This document shows positions 15,900 through 24,025 of a stretch of 64,000 bases of DNA, piece by piece (within the stretch, counting starts at the first letter, position 1; the number at the start of each line of letters is the position of its first letter). Where the stretch lies: contig NZ_JAHWXK010000001.1 in the NCBI RefSeq assembly GCF_023091155.1, positions 1,612,001-1,676,000 of the forward strand, in the 5' to 3' direction. The notes beneath the pieces are model-generated. The model made no database searches. It worked only from the letters and a program-made list of their open reading frames with translations, and was not told the DNA's origin. The DNA is from Microbacterium sufflavum. GTDB lineage: Bacteria > Actinomycetota > Actinomycetes > Actinomycetales > Microbacteriaceae. The translations under genes and the position numbers were made by a program.

Positions 15900-18800
15900 T
15901 CAGCCGCGAGCCATGGTCATGGCGAGGTCGAAGCTCAGATCCGGCGTGGTGCGGTAGTTCGCGTGCACCGAGGCGGCGAGCACGTTCGTGCCCTTCACCA
16001 GCAGGCGGGCGGGAACGACGAACGAGACGCGGCGTGCCGAGGCGCCCCGAGCAGCCGCCGACGCCGAGGCGAACGTGTTCTGGCCGATCGCGCCGCCCGG
16101 CATGCGCGCCCGGCCGAGCTCGACGCCGTTGAGATACACGACCACGCCGTCGTCGGCGATCACCGTGACCGTGCCGTCTCGCACGGTGGCGGGGTGGGTG
16201 ACGGTGAACTCGTGGCGGAACTGGGCGCTGATCGGCGAGGGCGACTGATGGCCGGGATCGATGTCGGTCGCGACGCGCGCACCCCGGCCGAGCAGCGCCG
16301 CGCCCGTCGCCCAGCCGGAGGCGTCGAAGCCGAGCGTGTTCCATCCGGCGGGGAGGGCGGCGTTCGTGTACCGCCATGACCACGCGGAACCGTTCGCGAT
16401 CGCGATGGGCGCGTCCGCCGTGGTGCTGGCCTGAAGGGTCGCCGCGGTCGAGGCCTGTCCGTCGGCCGCGACAGCGACCACGGTGTAGCGGTGTCCCGCC
16501 GAGGCGGCGAGGTCTCCGTCGGAGAACGCGACGGTCGGCGCGGCGACGATGCCCACCTGCTTCCCGTCACGGCGGATGACGTACGACGCCGGGGCCGTGC
16601 CCCCGGCCGGGGCGCGCCACGTGAGGGCGATCGTGTCGGCGGTGCTCGTCGCGGACAGGCCGGTGACGGGCTGCGGTGGGGCAGCGCGCTCGCCGATGAG
16701 GGCCAGGTCGAATCCGAGGGCGGGCCGTGCACGGTCGGCGGTGTGCACCGAGACGGCGAGCACGTTCGTGCCCTCGCTCAGGGCGTCCGCGGGGATCGGG
16801 ATCACGACCCTTCCCCCGGCCGCCTCGGGCGGTGAGACGGCCTGCGTCGCGAGTGTGTCCGCGGTGACCTGTCCGTCCGGCATGCGGATGCGTCCGAGTT
16901 CGGTGCCGTTGAGTGTGAGCACGGCGCCGTCGTCGGCGATCACGGAGACGCGTGCGTTCGTGACGGTGGCAGCGTTCTGCACCTCGAACGACTTGCGGAA
17001 CTGCGCGCTCAGCGGTCGCCCGCCCCCACGGCTGAGCGTGGTGGCTGCACCCCGCACCCCGGCGCCGAACAGTCCGGACCCGGTGTGCCAGGAGGAGTCG
17101 TCGAAGCCCGGCGTCGTCCAGTCGGAGGGAGGGGCGGTCGCCGAGGAGCGCCACGCCCAGGTGTCGCGGTCGCCGATGAACGTGAGGTCGGCCGGGGAGG
17201 GGGGCTGCACGACGAAGGCCGCGGTGCCCGCCGATCGGTTGCCCGCGGTGTCACGCGCTCTGACCTGGTACGCGGTGGGGTCGGCGGTGATCGGCACGGT
17301 GTAGGTCGATGCCGTGGTGGTGGCGACCACACGGTCCCCGCGCAGCACCTCGTAGACGACGTCCGTGGTGTCGGTCGACGCGCCCCAGGTGAGCACGGCC
17401 TGCTCGCCGCCCGCGACCGGGGTGGAGGTGATCGGCCCCGGTGTGGTGGGCGGCGTGCTGTCCCCCGGGGCGAACCGGGCGAAGCCACCCGACCACTGCG
17501 TCGATCCGCCGGCGCGGACCGAGCGGTCGAGGTCACCGCCGACCCACAGCGCTCCCGCGCTGTCGACGAAGCTGCGCTGCACGCCGAGGTGACCCGCGAA
17601 GCCGAGCCGCGGCGCCCAGTCGGGGAGGAAGACGCCGGTGGCCCCATCCCAGGCGCCCAGGCCGTCGAGGCGATCGACCTGGAGCGCCCTCGCCCGCATC
17701 TTGCGTGTCTTCCGCTTCAGCGTCTCACCCTGGTACTGGTAGGTGTAGCGCCCGCACGCGCAGCCGCCGATCACCACCGTTCCGGCGGCGAGGATGCTCC
17801 GGATGTCGGAGCCGCCCGAGGCCGTCGACCCGGTGAGCACGCGAAAGGTGGCGTGGTCGTATGCGGCGATCGAGCGGCGCGTGGAGCCGAGGTAGACGCG
17901 CCCGCCCGTCTCCACCACGGCGCGTGCAGGGACTCCGGTCGCGCTGAACGCCGGTGCCCATAGGGGAGACACCGGAGCGGCACCCGGCGCGGTCGTCAGT
18001 GCAGCCGCGCTCCGGGTCGGGGTGGTGCGCGTCGCCGTGAAGTACCCGGCGACGTACGCGCGGTCGCCGAGGTCGGACGCGTCGACCGCCAGCGCGGTGC
18101 CGTTCAGATCGGGGTTCCACTCCGGGTCGGGGAGGCCGGTGGCGAGGTCGATCCGTCCGCCGTTGTGCGCGGGCGTCGCGGCGTCGGCGTCCGCGGCGGA
18201 CAGGTGGGTGAACGACCCTGCGAGGTAGAGCTCGTCGCCGTGCACGTCGAGGCCGAGCACCGCCGGTGTGCGCGCGGTCTCGCGCTGCTCCACCGTCACC
18301 TGGGGGCCGGCCAGGCGGCCGGTGCTCGGGTCGAGCAGGGCGAGCCCCGGTTGCGGCGCGCCGTCGACGGTCGTGAACCGGCCGCCGATCGCCAGGCGAC
18401 CGTCGGGCAGGGTGGTCATGGCGGTCACCTCGCCGTCCAGGTCCGGTCGGAATCGCGGGAGCCATTCGCCCGTCGTCACATCGAAGGCCGCGAGGTACGG
18501 CTGCTCCGCACGACCGATCCCCGACTCGGTGCGCTGCACGTACCGGAAGTCGCCGCCGACGAACACGCTCGCGCCCGCCTGCCCGAAGGCGCGCACGGCG
18601 GCACTCCGGTCCTCGTCCTCCGCCGACTGGGCCACACCCCACTGCGTCTTCATCGCGGTGCTGCGGGGGAGGGCGCGCACGGCTGCGGCGGGCGTGCCGG
18701 TGACGGGTGCCGTCGGGAACGAGAGATCGGACAGCCGGAGCTTCGGGCGGACGAAGACCTGCGCGAACGGGATCGCGTAGCCCTCGCCCGCCGGAGCCCA

Positions 18801-19553
18801 CAGGTACGACGAGCTGTCGCCGGTTCCGGTCACCGTGCGGCCGTACGCCCACCCCGCCTTCTTCTTGTGCGTCGAGCGGCGGACGAACGACGAGACATGC
18901 CACCCGTCACCCTCCCCGAAGGTCCGGGTGCTCCCACCGGTGCCGCTCGTGCCGTCGAACACCCAGTCGCGCACGGGGTTGGCGCCGCCCAGCGCCCAGG
19001 TCCAGCGGTCGCGCTGCTGGATGCGGAAGCGCACCTCCTGACCGTAGGTCCCGTCGATCGAGGAGGCGCGGTGCACCCGCACGCCGTCTGCGAGCTTGTC
19101 GACCCGGCCCCCGTCGAGGAGGCCGTCCACGGTCTTCGCCGGAAGCTGGATCGGGGTGAAGGCGCCGGGGCCGTCCGGCGTCTCGGCGAGCTGCGTCGGT
19201 GCGCCCTGCCCGGCGTAGTCCTCGCTCCACCCCTCGCGGCCACGCCCGATCATCACCCATCCGCCGCCGTACTCCTCCTGAGCGCAGTAGAACTGCTGCG
19301 GAGCGACGAGCGTCGGCGTGACCAGCCAGTAGACGCCGTCGTCCGAATCGGGGTCGTTCTGCTTGATCTCCCAGCACGATGCGGCGGCGGTCTCGGCGGT
19401 GCGTCCGTCGGGAGCTGCGCTCCCGGTCCCGGCGGCGCGCGCGGAGGGCGCCGACAGGGGTGCGAGCAGAGAGCCGACCAGCGTGGCCGCGGCGGCCAGC
19501 GCCACCAGCGTGCGCACAGATCTGTTCCCCCACCGAATCGCGTCGGTTCGCAT
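15900..19553 (-). CDS. Giant secreted fibrinogen-like/beta-propeller protein (1217 aa), paralogue 2
   Basis: Start ATG 19553 has GGAAGGA 5 nt upstream; an in-frame ATG at 19652 has no SD. The architecture matches paralogue 1: signal peptide (about 1-40), SCWEI and QQFYCAQEEYGGGW fibrinogen-like domain, propeller (FVGGDFRYVQ, DGRLAIGGRFTTVDG), Fn3, beta-sandwich-like module, Fn3, module. It lacks the pentapeptide repeats and the acidic linker. In the motif that reads YCD in the paralogues it has YCA, losing the Asp. The late propeller has a basic segment (KRKTRKMRAR) after G-C-A-C-G, not seen in the others. It is the first gene of a likely pair with paralogue 1. Confidence 0.85.
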   Translation of the reverse strand: MRTDAIRWGNRSVRTLVALAAAATLVGSLLAPLSAPSARAAGTGSAAPDGRTAETAAASCWEIKQNDPDSDDGVYWLVTPTLVAPQQFYCAQEEYGGGWVMIGRGREGWSEDYAGQGAPTQLAETPDGPGAFTPIQLPAKTVDGLLDGGRVDKLADGVRVHRASSIDGTYGQEVRFRIQQRDRWTWALGGANPVRDWVFDGTSGTGGSTRTFGEGDGWHVSSFVRRSTHKKKAGWAYGRTVTGTGDSSSYLWAPAGEGYAIPFAQVFVRPKLRLSDLSFPTAPVTGTPAAAVRALPRSTAMKTQWGVAQSAEDEDRSAAVRAFGQAGASVFVGGDFRYVQRTESGIGRAEQPYLAAFDVTTGEWLPRFRPDLDGEVTAMTTLPDGRLAIGGRFTTVDGAPQPGLALLDPSTGRLAGPQVTVEQRETARTPAVLGLDVHGDELYLAGSFTHLSAADADAATPAHNGGRIDLATGLPDPEWNPDLNGTALAVDASDLGDRAYVAGYFTATRTTPTRSAAALTTAPGAAPVSPLWAPAFSATGVPARAVVETGGRVYLGSTRRSIAAYDHATFRVLTGSTASGGSDIRSILAAGTVVIGGCACGRYTYQYQGETLKRKTRKMRARALQVDRLDGLGAWDGATGVFLPDWAPRLGFAGHLGVQRSFVDSAGALWVGGDLDRSVRAGGSTQWSGGFARFAPGDSTPPTTPGPITSTPVAGGEQAVLTWGASTDTTDVVYEVLRGDRVVATTTASTYTVPITADPTAYQVRARDTAGNRSAGTAAFVVQPPSPADLTFIGDRDTWAWRSSATAPPSDWTTPGFDDSSWHTGSGLFGAGVRGAATTLSRGGGRPLSAQFRKSFEVQNAATVTNARVSVIADDGAVLTLNGTELGRIRMPDGQVTADTLATQAVSPPEAAGGRVVIPIPADALSEGTNVLAVSVHTADRARPALGFDLALIGERAAPPQPVTGLSATSTADTIALTWRAPAGGTAPASYVIRRDGKQVGIVAAPTVAFSDGDLAASAGHRYTVVAVAADGQASTAATLQASTTADAPIAIANGSAWSWRYTNAALPAGWNTLGFDASGWATGAALLGRGARVATDIDPGHQSPSPISAQFRHEFTVTHPATVRDGTVTVIADDGVVVYLNGVELGRARMPGGAIGQNTFASASAAARGASARRVSFVVPARLLVKGTNVLAASVHANYRTTPDLSFDLAMTMARG

Positions 19554-19643
19554 CGTGTCCTTCCGGAGTGATCCGCGGCGGAGCGCGGGCTCGGCGTCGC
19601 TCCCGGTGGGGGTCCCGGGTCGGACGGCGCCTAGGTCGCTGCG

Positions 19644-19670
19644 TCCGAGCATGCCGCCGGCACGCTCGGA
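19644..19670 (-). promoter_or_regulatory. Hairpin in the upstream region of paralogue 2
   Basis: TCCGAGC (19644-19650) pairs with GCTCGGA (19664-19670) about 90 nt upstream of the ATG at 19553. It could lie in the leader of the giant-protein transcript or in its promoter. No clear -10 was found between 19554 and 19708, and nothing else is recognised there. Confidence 0.3.
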
Positions 19671-19708
19671 GTCCTGCGCACTCCTCGGTTCATGGCACGA
19701 GTGGCGCG

Positions 19709-19742
19709 CTTCGGGGGCGGACGCCGGTGTCCGCCCCCGAAG
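19709..19742 (-). terminator. Perfect 14-bp stem terminator after the TagD-like gene
   Basis: The arm at 19709-19722 (cttcgggggcggac) pairs perfectly with 19729-19742 around a 6-nt loop, 12 bp past the stop of the TagD-like gene. It is GC-rich with no T-tract. It should separate the TagD-like gene from the promoter of the giant-protein pair downstream. Confidence 0.7.
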
Positions 19743-19754
19743 GGTCGCGTCGCG

Positions 19755-20210
19755 TCAGCGCGTGGACGCCGTAGCGGCGCCGGCCGCGTTGGCGGTGATG
19801 GCGTCGAGCGCACGACGGAGCGCGGAGCTCGACGTGTGCGCGGTGTACGGGAAGTAGACGACCTCGACGCCGACCTCGGCGAACTCGCGCTCGAGGCGCA
19901 GGCCCTTGTCGGTGCCTCGCCAGTCGTCGCCCTTGAAGAAGTGCGTGAACTGCACGTCTCTCCAGGAGTCCATCTTCGAGGGCGTGGTCTCGATGTAGAC
20001 GTCGTCCACGAACGAGATGTGCTTGACGATCTCTGCGCGCTCGGCGGTCGGGATGACCGGCTCGATGCCCTTGACCTGCCGCAGCATCTCGTCGCTCACG
20101 ACGCCCGCGATCAGGATGTCGCAGTGCTGCTTGGCATGCCGGAGCAGATTCAGATGCCCCACATGGAAAAGGTCGAATGCTCCGACGGCATAGCCGATAC
20201 GCGTCCCCAT
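19755..20210 (-). CDS. tagD: Glycerol-3-phosphate cytidylyltransferase-like protein (TagD family)
   Basis: 151 aa cytidylyltransferase fold. It starts RIGYAVGAFDLFHVGHLNLLRHAKQ with the nucleotide-binding HVGH (about residue 16), then LIAGVVSDE and the late motif PYTAHTSSSALRR, where classic TagD has R-T-x-G-I-S-T-T. The classic Arg is replaced by Tyr, a variant I believe occurs in capsule-locus homologues. TagD makes CDP-glycerol from CTP and glycerol-3-phosphate; this protein could activate another phospho-alcohol. Its product could feed the CDP-alcohol phosphotransferase at 32782-33486. SD GGGAG precedes the ATG. The leader carries CTGGGGA repeats. Confidence 0.85.
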   Translation of the reverse strand: MGTRIGYAVGAFDLFHVGHLNLLRHAKQHCDILIAGVVSDEMLRQVKGIEPVIPTAERAEIVKHISFVDDVYIETTPSKMDSWRDVQFTHFFKGDDWRGTDKGLRLEREFAEVGVEVVYFPYTAHTSSSALRRALDAITANAAGAATASTR

Positions 20211-20214
20211 GATC

Positions 20215-20297
20215 TCCCCAGATCACTAAATCCCCAGTTAAGCGGATCCCCACCCACTTAATGCGACTCCCACAGCCGCGCTGCCAGAGTCTATCAG
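20215..20297 (-). promoter_or_regulatory. Extended -10 promoter and leader with CTGGGGA-type repeats (TagD-like gene)
   Basis: On the minus strand, TAGACT (20293..20288) is preceded by TG (TGATAGACT), an extended -10. The implied leader of about 70 nt carries three TGGGGA elements, whose plus-strand tcccca cores begin at 20215, 20231 and 20247, exactly 16 bp apart. The first two are CTGGGGA and the third is GTGGGGA. A weaker fourth, TGGGAGT, lies further upstream. The same heptamer is repeated before the sugar-transferase gene at 39552-39592. Confidence 0.5.
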
Positions 20298-20377
20298 ACG
20301 CGGGTTTCCCCGCCCATAGGTCGGCGTGAAACGATGGAGCGCGCAGGCGCGGTGCCTGCCGAGCGAAGGGGACTCGA

Positions 20378-21550
20378 GTGGGGCCAGCCGTCACGGTCAT
20401 CGTGCCGACGTTCAACGAGCGCGACAACGTCGCCGAGCTCGTGGCGCGCACGGCGGCGGCGCTTGCCGGGCGGCAGGCGGAGATCCTGTTCGTGGACGAC
20501 AGCTCGGACGACACCGTCGCAGAGGTCGAACGCGTGGCCGTCGACGCGCCGCTCCCGGTGCGGGTGATCCATCGCGCCGAGAACACCGGCGGGCTCGGCG
20601 GTGCCGTCGTGCTCGGGTTGCACGCCGCAGCCGCTGACCTCTGCATCGTGATGGATGGCGACCTCCAGCACCCGCCCGAGCTGCTGCCCGCGCTCCTCGA
20701 CCGGCACGCCGAGGGCGGGGCGGACGTGGTCGCGGCATCGCGCTACATCGGCGGCGGCGACACCAGCGGCCTCGGCACGGCGCTGCGCTTCGGGGTGTCC
20801 CGCGCGGCCACGTGGCTGACCAGGGCCATGTTCCCCATCCGGCTGGCCCGCAGCACCGACCCCATGACGGGCTTCTTCCTCGTGGACCGGTCGCGCCTCG
20901 ACCTCGACGGCTTGAAGCCGCAGGGGTTCAAGATCCTGCTGGAGATCCTGGCGCGCAACGACCTGCGCATCGCCGAAGTGCCGATGGAGTTCGCCGAGCG
21001 GCGGCACGGGACGTCGAAGGCGAGTATCCGCCAGGGCGCCACGTTCATCGCCCATCTCGCTCGGCTGCGCTTCGGGAAGATGTCGCTCTTCGCGCTGATC
21101 GGCGTCATCGGGGCCGTGGCGAACCTCGGCATCATGTGGGCGCTGACGGCCGCGGGCGTGCCGTACGTCTGGGCGGCGATCATCGGCGCCGAGGTCACCA
21201 TCATCGGCAACTTCCTCTTGCAGGAGCGCTTCGTGTTCGCCGACATGCGCACGGACGCCCGAGCGCTCGGCATCCGCTTCGCGAGCTCCTTCGCGTTCAA
21301 CAACGTCGAGGCGGCGCTGCGCATCCCCGTCATGGCGCTCATGGTCGAGACCTGGCACATCTCCAGCGTGCTGGCCACGGCCCTGTCGCTGATCGTGGCG
21401 TTCTTCGCGCGCTTCCTCTTCCATTCGCTCGTCGTGTACGCGCCGCAGCGTCGCCGTCGTGGCGAGAGCGCGGAGCCCGAGACCGACACCGCGGCGCAGC
21501 GCGTGATCCGCGCGATCGACGTCGAGGTGATGAAACCGGGCGAGCTCTGA
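20378..21550 (+). CDS. DPM1-like GT2 glycosyltransferase fused to GtrA-type membrane domain
   Basis: 390 aa, GTG start at 20378 with GAAGGGG 6 nt upstream. Residues 1-225 form a dolichol-phosphate-mannose-synthase-like GT2 domain: VIVPTFNERDNV, FVDDSSDDT, DGDLQHPPELLP (DxD metal site) and a late RRHGTSKAS. Residues about 228-360 have four hydrophobic helices of the GtrA family (LFALIGVIGAVANLGIMWAL). Such fusions move sugar from a nucleotide donor onto polyprenyl phosphate and help present it at the outer face. The sugar is unknown. It is divergent from the TagD-like gene and first of a plus-strand EPS run with the CapK-like and chain-length genes. Confidence 0.9.
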   Translation: MGPAVTVIVPTFNERDNVAELVARTAAALAGRQAEILFVDDSSDDTVAEVERVAVDAPLPVRVIHRAENTGGLGGAVVLGLHAAAADLCIVMDGDLQHPPELLPALLDRHAEGGADVVAASRYIGGGDTSGLGTALRFGVSRAATWLTRAMFPIRLARSTDPMTGFFLVDRSRLDLDGLKPQGFKILLEILARNDLRIAEVPMEFAERRHGTSKASIRQGATFIAHLARLRFGKMSLFALIGVIGAVANLGIMWALTAAGVPYVWAAIIGAEVTIIGNFLLQERFVFADMRTDARALGIRFASSFAFNNVEAALRIPVMALMVETWHISSVLATALSLIVAFFARFLFHSLVVYAPQRRRRGESAEPETDTAAQRVIRAIDVEVMKPGEL

Positions 21551-21602
21551 GGCCGGCGCTCTACCATGGACCTGACCGGCAGGGGGCCGGGCTGCTGGGG
21601 GA

Positions 21603-22934
21603 GTGGTGAAAAGAGCGATCTTCGACGCCAAGACGCGTCTGCTGATGCGGAACGACCGACGCGCCTTCGAGGTGATGGTCCGCAATGAACGTCTGGGGGG
21701 CGCGGCCTTCGAGGAGCTGTCGCGGGGCGCGGCGACCCGCATCGCGCTGCACGCGTTCGACTCGTCGCCGTTCTATCGCGAGCTGTACGCGGGGGCGGGG
21801 TTCGGTCGGGAGGACGTCGCGGAAGCGGGCAACTTCTCCGCGCTGCCGGTGGTGACCAAGGCCGCGCTGCGCGATGCGGGGGATGCCGTGCTCTCCACGA
21901 CGGTGCCCTCCTCGCGCGCGCTGGTGTCGCAGACGGGTGGCAGCACCGGGTCGCCGTTGCGGGTGCGCAACGACCAGGCCGCCCCGACCGCGGCGATGTG
22001 GTGGCGGATCTACCGCTGGTGGGGCGTGCATCCCGCGGACGACATGGCCTTCATCTATCGACGCCTCCGGCAGGGCAGGGAGGCGCTGGTGTACGCCGCG
22101 CAGTGGTGGCCGAGTCGCCACCTGCACCTCGATGCGCGGGCGATCACGGACGACGCGATCGAGACGTTCGTCCGCGACTGGCAGCGGGTGCGTCCGCGGC
22201 TGCTCGTCGCCTATGTCGAGGGCGCGACGGCCGTCGCGACGCACCTGGCGCGGACGGGGCGCACGCTGCCCACGTCGGCCGTCTCCGTCACGGCGGCGAT
22301 GCTGCAGCCGGGGCAGCGCGCCCTGCTCGAGTCGGTGTTCCGTGCTCCCGTGTTCGACACCTACCGCTCGGCGGAGATCCCCTGGATCGCGGCCGAGTGC
22401 GAGCAGCACGAGGGACTCCACGTCGCGGGCGATCAGCGCCTGGTGGAGATCGTCGACGACGCGGGGCGTGCGGTGGATGCGGGGACCGAGGGCTCGGTCG
22501 TCGTCACGGACTTCAGCAACGAGGTGTTCCCGCTCGTGCGGTACGAGATGGGGGACCGATCACGGCGACTCGACGGCGCGTGCGCGTGCGGGCGGGTCTT
22601 CCCCCGGATCGCCCCCGTGCAGGGACGACTGGCCGATGTGGTGCGAACCCCGTCGGGGCGCCGCATCACGGGAGGCCTGAGCGGGCTGTTCCTCGGCGAC
22701 CCCGGAGCCATCCGGCAGATGCAGGTCGTGCAGGCGGCGGACTACGCGGTCACGATCCGCTACGTCCCGACGACGCCGGGAGGGGCGCGCGATGCCGCCG
22801 CGACAGCGGTGCGTGCCCTGCGCACGCTGCTCGATGATGACGCCGTCGCGGTGTCGGCGATGGAGGTCGAGAGCATCGAGAGCCAGGGCGGCAAGGCTCG
22901 GCTCGTGATCTCGCACGCTCCCGACGCCCCCTGA
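21603..22934 (+). CDS. CapK/PaaK-like adenylate-forming enzyme of the EPS locus
   Basis: 443 aa, GTG start (21603 or 21606) after a TGGGGGAG SD. TACCAT at 21562-21567 is a plausible -10, giving a leader of about 30 nt. ANL-superfamily motifs: SQTGGSTGSPLRV (phosphate loop), ITDFSNEV-type segment VTDFSNEVFPLVRYEMGDRS (core motif), and CACGRVFPRI as in phenylacetate-CoA ligase-like proteins. CapK-type members of polysaccharide loci are thought to activate a carboxylic acid, for acylation or amide decoration of the polymer. The substrate is unknown and no separate acyltransferase was recognised nearby. Confidence 0.8.
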   Translation: MVKRAIFDAKTRLLMRNDRRAFEVMVRNERLGGAAFEELSRGAATRIALHAFDSSPFYRELYAGAGFGREDVAEAGNFSALPVVTKAALRDAGDAVLSTTVPSSRALVSQTGGSTGSPLRVRNDQAAPTAAMWWRIYRWWGVHPADDMAFIYRRLRQGREALVYAAQWWPSRHLHLDARAITDDAIETFVRDWQRVRPRLLVAYVEGATAVATHLARTGRTLPTSAVSVTAAMLQPGQRALLESVFRAPVFDTYRSAEIPWIAAECEQHEGLHVAGDQRLVEIVDDAGRAVDAGTEGSVVVTDFSNEVFPLVRYEMGDRSRRLDGACACGRVFPRIAPVQGRLADVVRTPSGRRITGGLSGLFLGDPGAIRQMQVVQAADYAVTIRYVPTTPGGARDAAATAVRALRTLLDDDAVAVSAMEVESIESQGGKARLVISHAPDAP

Positions 22935-22973
22935 GGCGCGTAACGCTCACGGCTCCTGAACAGGACCGAGTAC

Positions 22974-23013
22974 TAGACTTACGCCGTTCTGCGCCCGACG
23001 ACGTGTCGGGCGC
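22974..23013 (+). promoter_or_regulatory. Promoter and leader hairpin of the chain-length gene
   Basis: TAGACT (22974-22979) is a -10 candidate, with a start near 22986. The leader contains a perfect 9-bp stem, GCGCCCGAC (22991-22999) with GTCGGGCGC (23005-23013) and a 5-nt loop. The stem ends 20 nt before the GTG at 23034 and just before the SD TGGGGGAG. It is either a weak attenuator or a leader fold. Confidence 0.45.
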
Positions 23014-23033
23014 CGCATTGGGGGAGTGCACAA

Positions 23034-23960
23034 GTGGCAACACACTGGACATTGGAAGACCTCTATCGAGGGGTCATGCAGTCGTGGATGGTCCTGGTGG
23101 GGACGATCGTCGCGTTCGCGTTGGTCGGTTTCGGGATCTTCCTGATCTATCCGCAGAAGTACACGGCGGAAGCGCAGCACACGGTCGAGCCGATCAGCGT
23201 GCTCTCGACCGGATCGAGCTTCAACACGGTGAACATGGAGACCGAGAAGGTCGTGGCGACCTCGACGGCCGTGCTCAAGCGCGCCGTGGAAGACCTCGAC
23301 GACACGTCGATCGAGGCGCTGCGCAACAACACCGTGATCGACGTGCCGCGGAACTCGCAGGTGCTGAGCTTCCAGGTGACCGCGAACACGCCGCAGGAGG
23401 CGGCCGACCGGGCGAACGCGCTCGCTGAGGCGTACGGTGCTCAGCGCACCGACAACGCGCGTGCCGTCGTCGAGCAGACCACGGCGGAGTTGGGGGACTC
23501 CATCGCGCAGCTGCAGGCCGTCGTCGACTCGCAGCCCATCGACAGCAGCGAGCGGGCTGCCACGCAGCTCCAGCTGCAGGGTCTGCTCGACCAGCAGGCG
23601 CGGATCACCGCGACGCCGTTCTACTCGGGCACGCTCGTGACGCCGGCCGATCCGCCGCAGAAGTCGAACCGGCCCTCGGTGCTGGTCTTCATCGCCGCGG
23701 GTCTCTTCCTCGGCATCCTCGTCGGCGCCATCGCTGCGCTCATCGTGTCGCGCGTGCGCAACGGACCGGGCGCCAGCTACAAGCGCAGTGTCGCTGACGA
23801 GGTCGACGCCGACGATGCCGACGACACCGAAGAGGTGCCGGAGCACGACGACGTCGCCCTCGATGAGGACGACCGGCTGCTGGAGCCGGAAGACGCGGGG
23901 CTGCCGGTCTCGCGTCCGATCGGAGCTCCGAAACGCGGGCACACGACCTCGCGGCGCTGA
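23034..23960 (+). CDS. Wzz-like polysaccharide chain-length/co-polymerase protein without kinase domain
   Basis: 308 aa, GTG start. A membrane helix at about 18-37 is followed by the Wzz-like segment YPQKYTAEAQHTVEPISVL, an extracytoplasmic helical region (about 40-215), then a Pro-containing second helix (RPSVLVFIAAGLFLGILVGAIAALIVSRV, about 220-248) and a cytoplasmic tail. The tail is highly acidic (VADEVDADDADDTEEVPEHDD) and turns basic at the very end. This is the topology of polysaccharide co-polymerases that set chain length with Wzx/Wzy. It has no Walker-type tyrosine kinase (Wzc/CpsD), and none was recognised elsewhere in the locus. A strong terminator follows. Confidence 0.85.
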   Translation: MATHWTLEDLYRGVMQSWMVLVGTIVAFALVGFGIFLIYPQKYTAEAQHTVEPISVLSTGSSFNTVNMETEKVVATSTAVLKRAVEDLDDTSIEALRNNTVIDVPRNSQVLSFQVTANTPQEAADRANALAEAYGAQRTDNARAVVEQTTAELGDSIAQLQAVVDSQPIDSSERAATQLQLQGLLDQQARITATPFYSGTLVTPADPPQKSNRPSVLVFIAAGLFLGILVGAIAALIVSRVRNGPGASYKRSVADEVDADDADDTEEVPEHDDVALDEDDRLLEPEDAGLPVSRPIGAPKRGHTTSRR

Positions 23961-23975
23961 AACGCCACCAGAAGA

Positions 23976-24016
23976 CGAAGAGGGCACCGGGTCATGACGA
24001 CCCGGTGCCCTCTTCG
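23976..24016. terminator. 18-bp perfect bidirectional terminator hairpin
   Basis: The arms 23976-23993 and 23999-24016 pair perfectly around the loop atgac. It lies between the stop of the chain-length gene (23960) and the stop of the convergent GH16 gene (24026). Confidence 0.85.
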
Positions 24017-24025
24017 CTTGTCCCG

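Noticed and set aside
19652..19652. Upstream ATG start for giant paralogue 2
   Set aside because: It has no SD and would put 33 polar residues before the signal peptide. ATG 19553 has GGAAGGA at ideal distance.
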